DNA from: Drosophila pseudoobscura
Lineage: Eukaryota; Arthropoda; Insecta; Diptera; Drosophilidae
Reading direction: 5' to 3'
Length of the DNA: 64,000 nt
Assembly: GCF_009870125.1 (NCBI RefSeq)
Contig: NC_046679.1
Coordinates: 28,768,001-28,832,000 of the forward strand
Positions 63,465-64,000 of the stretch are shown piece by piece. The position numbers and the translations under genes were made by a program. Every line of letters begins with the position of its first letter. The first letter of the stretch is position 1. The notes under the pieces were generated by a model, which was not told where the DNA came from, made no database searches, and saw only the letters and a program-made list of their open reading frames with translations.

Positions 63465-63940
63465 ATGGATGCCATCAAGAAGAAGATGCAAGCGATGAAA
63501 GTCGACAAGGATGGAGCTTTGGAGCGCGCTCTCGTCTGCGAACAAGAGGCACGCGATGCCAACACTCGCGCCGAAAAGGTAATTCAACCATCAGGAACCC
63601 CCATGCCCCACCCCCCCTCCATAAACCACTCGCACTTGTACTCCCACAGAGGGGCAGAGTGGGAGAAACATTTAATGTAACAAAAAACATAATTAAAGGG
63701 GTTTAAATCTGAACAGATCTCATCAGGCTCTGGCGAACCCTAACCGAAACATAACAAAACTTGTTAACACATTCCATTTTTCTTGGTTTTATTTTTGAAA
63801 TATTATAATAACAGGCCGAGGAGGAGGCTCGCCAGCTGCAAAAGAAAATCCAGACCGTTGAGAACGAGCTGGATCAGACCCAGGAGGCCCTCACCCTTGT
63901 CACTGGCAAGTTGGAGGAGAAGAACAAGGCCCTGCAGAAT
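63465..63940 (+). CDS. Tm2: Muscle tropomyosin 2 (partial, continues beyond window)
   Basis: Coiled-coil thin-filament protein that regulates actin-myosin contact in muscle. The first two coding exons are present: 63465-63578 (38 codons, from [17 protein letters not shown]) and 63815-63940 (42 codons, ending [11 protein letters not shown]). The donor at 63941 leads out of the window. The heptad repeat is continuous across the junction. The residues [19 protein letters not shown] distinguish Tm2 from the neighbouring Tm1, which has a different early heptad sequence. Confidence 0.95.
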
Positions 63941-64000
63941 GTAAGTTCGAGAATTTCAAACCTTTCGTACCTTAGAATAAATCTTAAGTGGAGGATAGAG

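Overview
This is a nuclear window from a Drosophila species. The evidence is short (about 50-75 nt) GT-AG introns, recognisable fly orthologues (tefu/ATM, Hsc70-4, Amt, the eIF2gamma/Su(var)3-9 bipartite locus, Set, ATPsynO, Zip88E, Cp190, MRG15, Tm2), and fly core-promoter motifs (Motif 1, DRE). The gene set matches the neighbourhood I know from band 88E of chromosome arm 3R (Muller E) of D. melanogaster. Residue differences (for example in Cp190) and the repeat content suggest a species outside the melanogaster subgroup, perhaps the obscura group; that placement is inference.

Layout. 1-1100: 3' part missing of Art3 (minus). 1327-1947: mitochondrial ribosomal protein S10. 2371-3366: a secreted JHBP/takeout-type lipid carrier. 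4492-14455: tefu (ATM kinase), minus, roughly 28 short introns. 14656-15801: a 577-bp tandem duplication that includes the Hsc70-4 core promoter. 15919-17528: the long 5'UTR intron of Hsc70-4, whose CDS is 17529-19487. 20212-22024: Amt ammonium transporter, minus. 23922-29441: a five-exon gene for a VWC-domain membrane protein whose frame is interrupted by one TGA just before the membrane segment. 29442-32476: AT-rich 3' region with one coding-like island. 32477-37403: eIF2gamma with Su(var)3-9 nested as an alternative 3' exon. 38196-39639 Set; 39986-41584 intronless CCT6; 41839-42771 ATPsynO; 42976-44955 an orphan THAP-like protein; 45217-46665 Zip88E. 47567-51271 Cp190; 52433-53233 Tsr3; 53417-54881 MRG15; 55081-55452 Cox16. 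55453-63464 is gene-poor and leads into muscle tropomyosin Tm2 (63465 onward, truncated by the window end).

Most genes are housekeeping or chromatin genes packed head-to-head or tail-to-tail (Art3/mRpS10, CCT6/ATPsynO, THAP-like/Zip88E, Cp190/Tsr3), typical of Motif 1/DRE promoters. Three chromatin regulators (Su(var)3-9, Cp190, MRG15) and Set lie close together, but nothing in the sequence says they are co-regulated.

The two observations I consider most worth following are: (1) the in-frame TGA-C in the VWC gene, flanked by intact frame on both sides, which predicts a 105-residue secreted form and a 1221-residue transmembrane read-through form; and (2) a dispersed repeat family, five copies in this window, each lying directly upstream of a promoter and each in the same orientation relative to the gene it faces.
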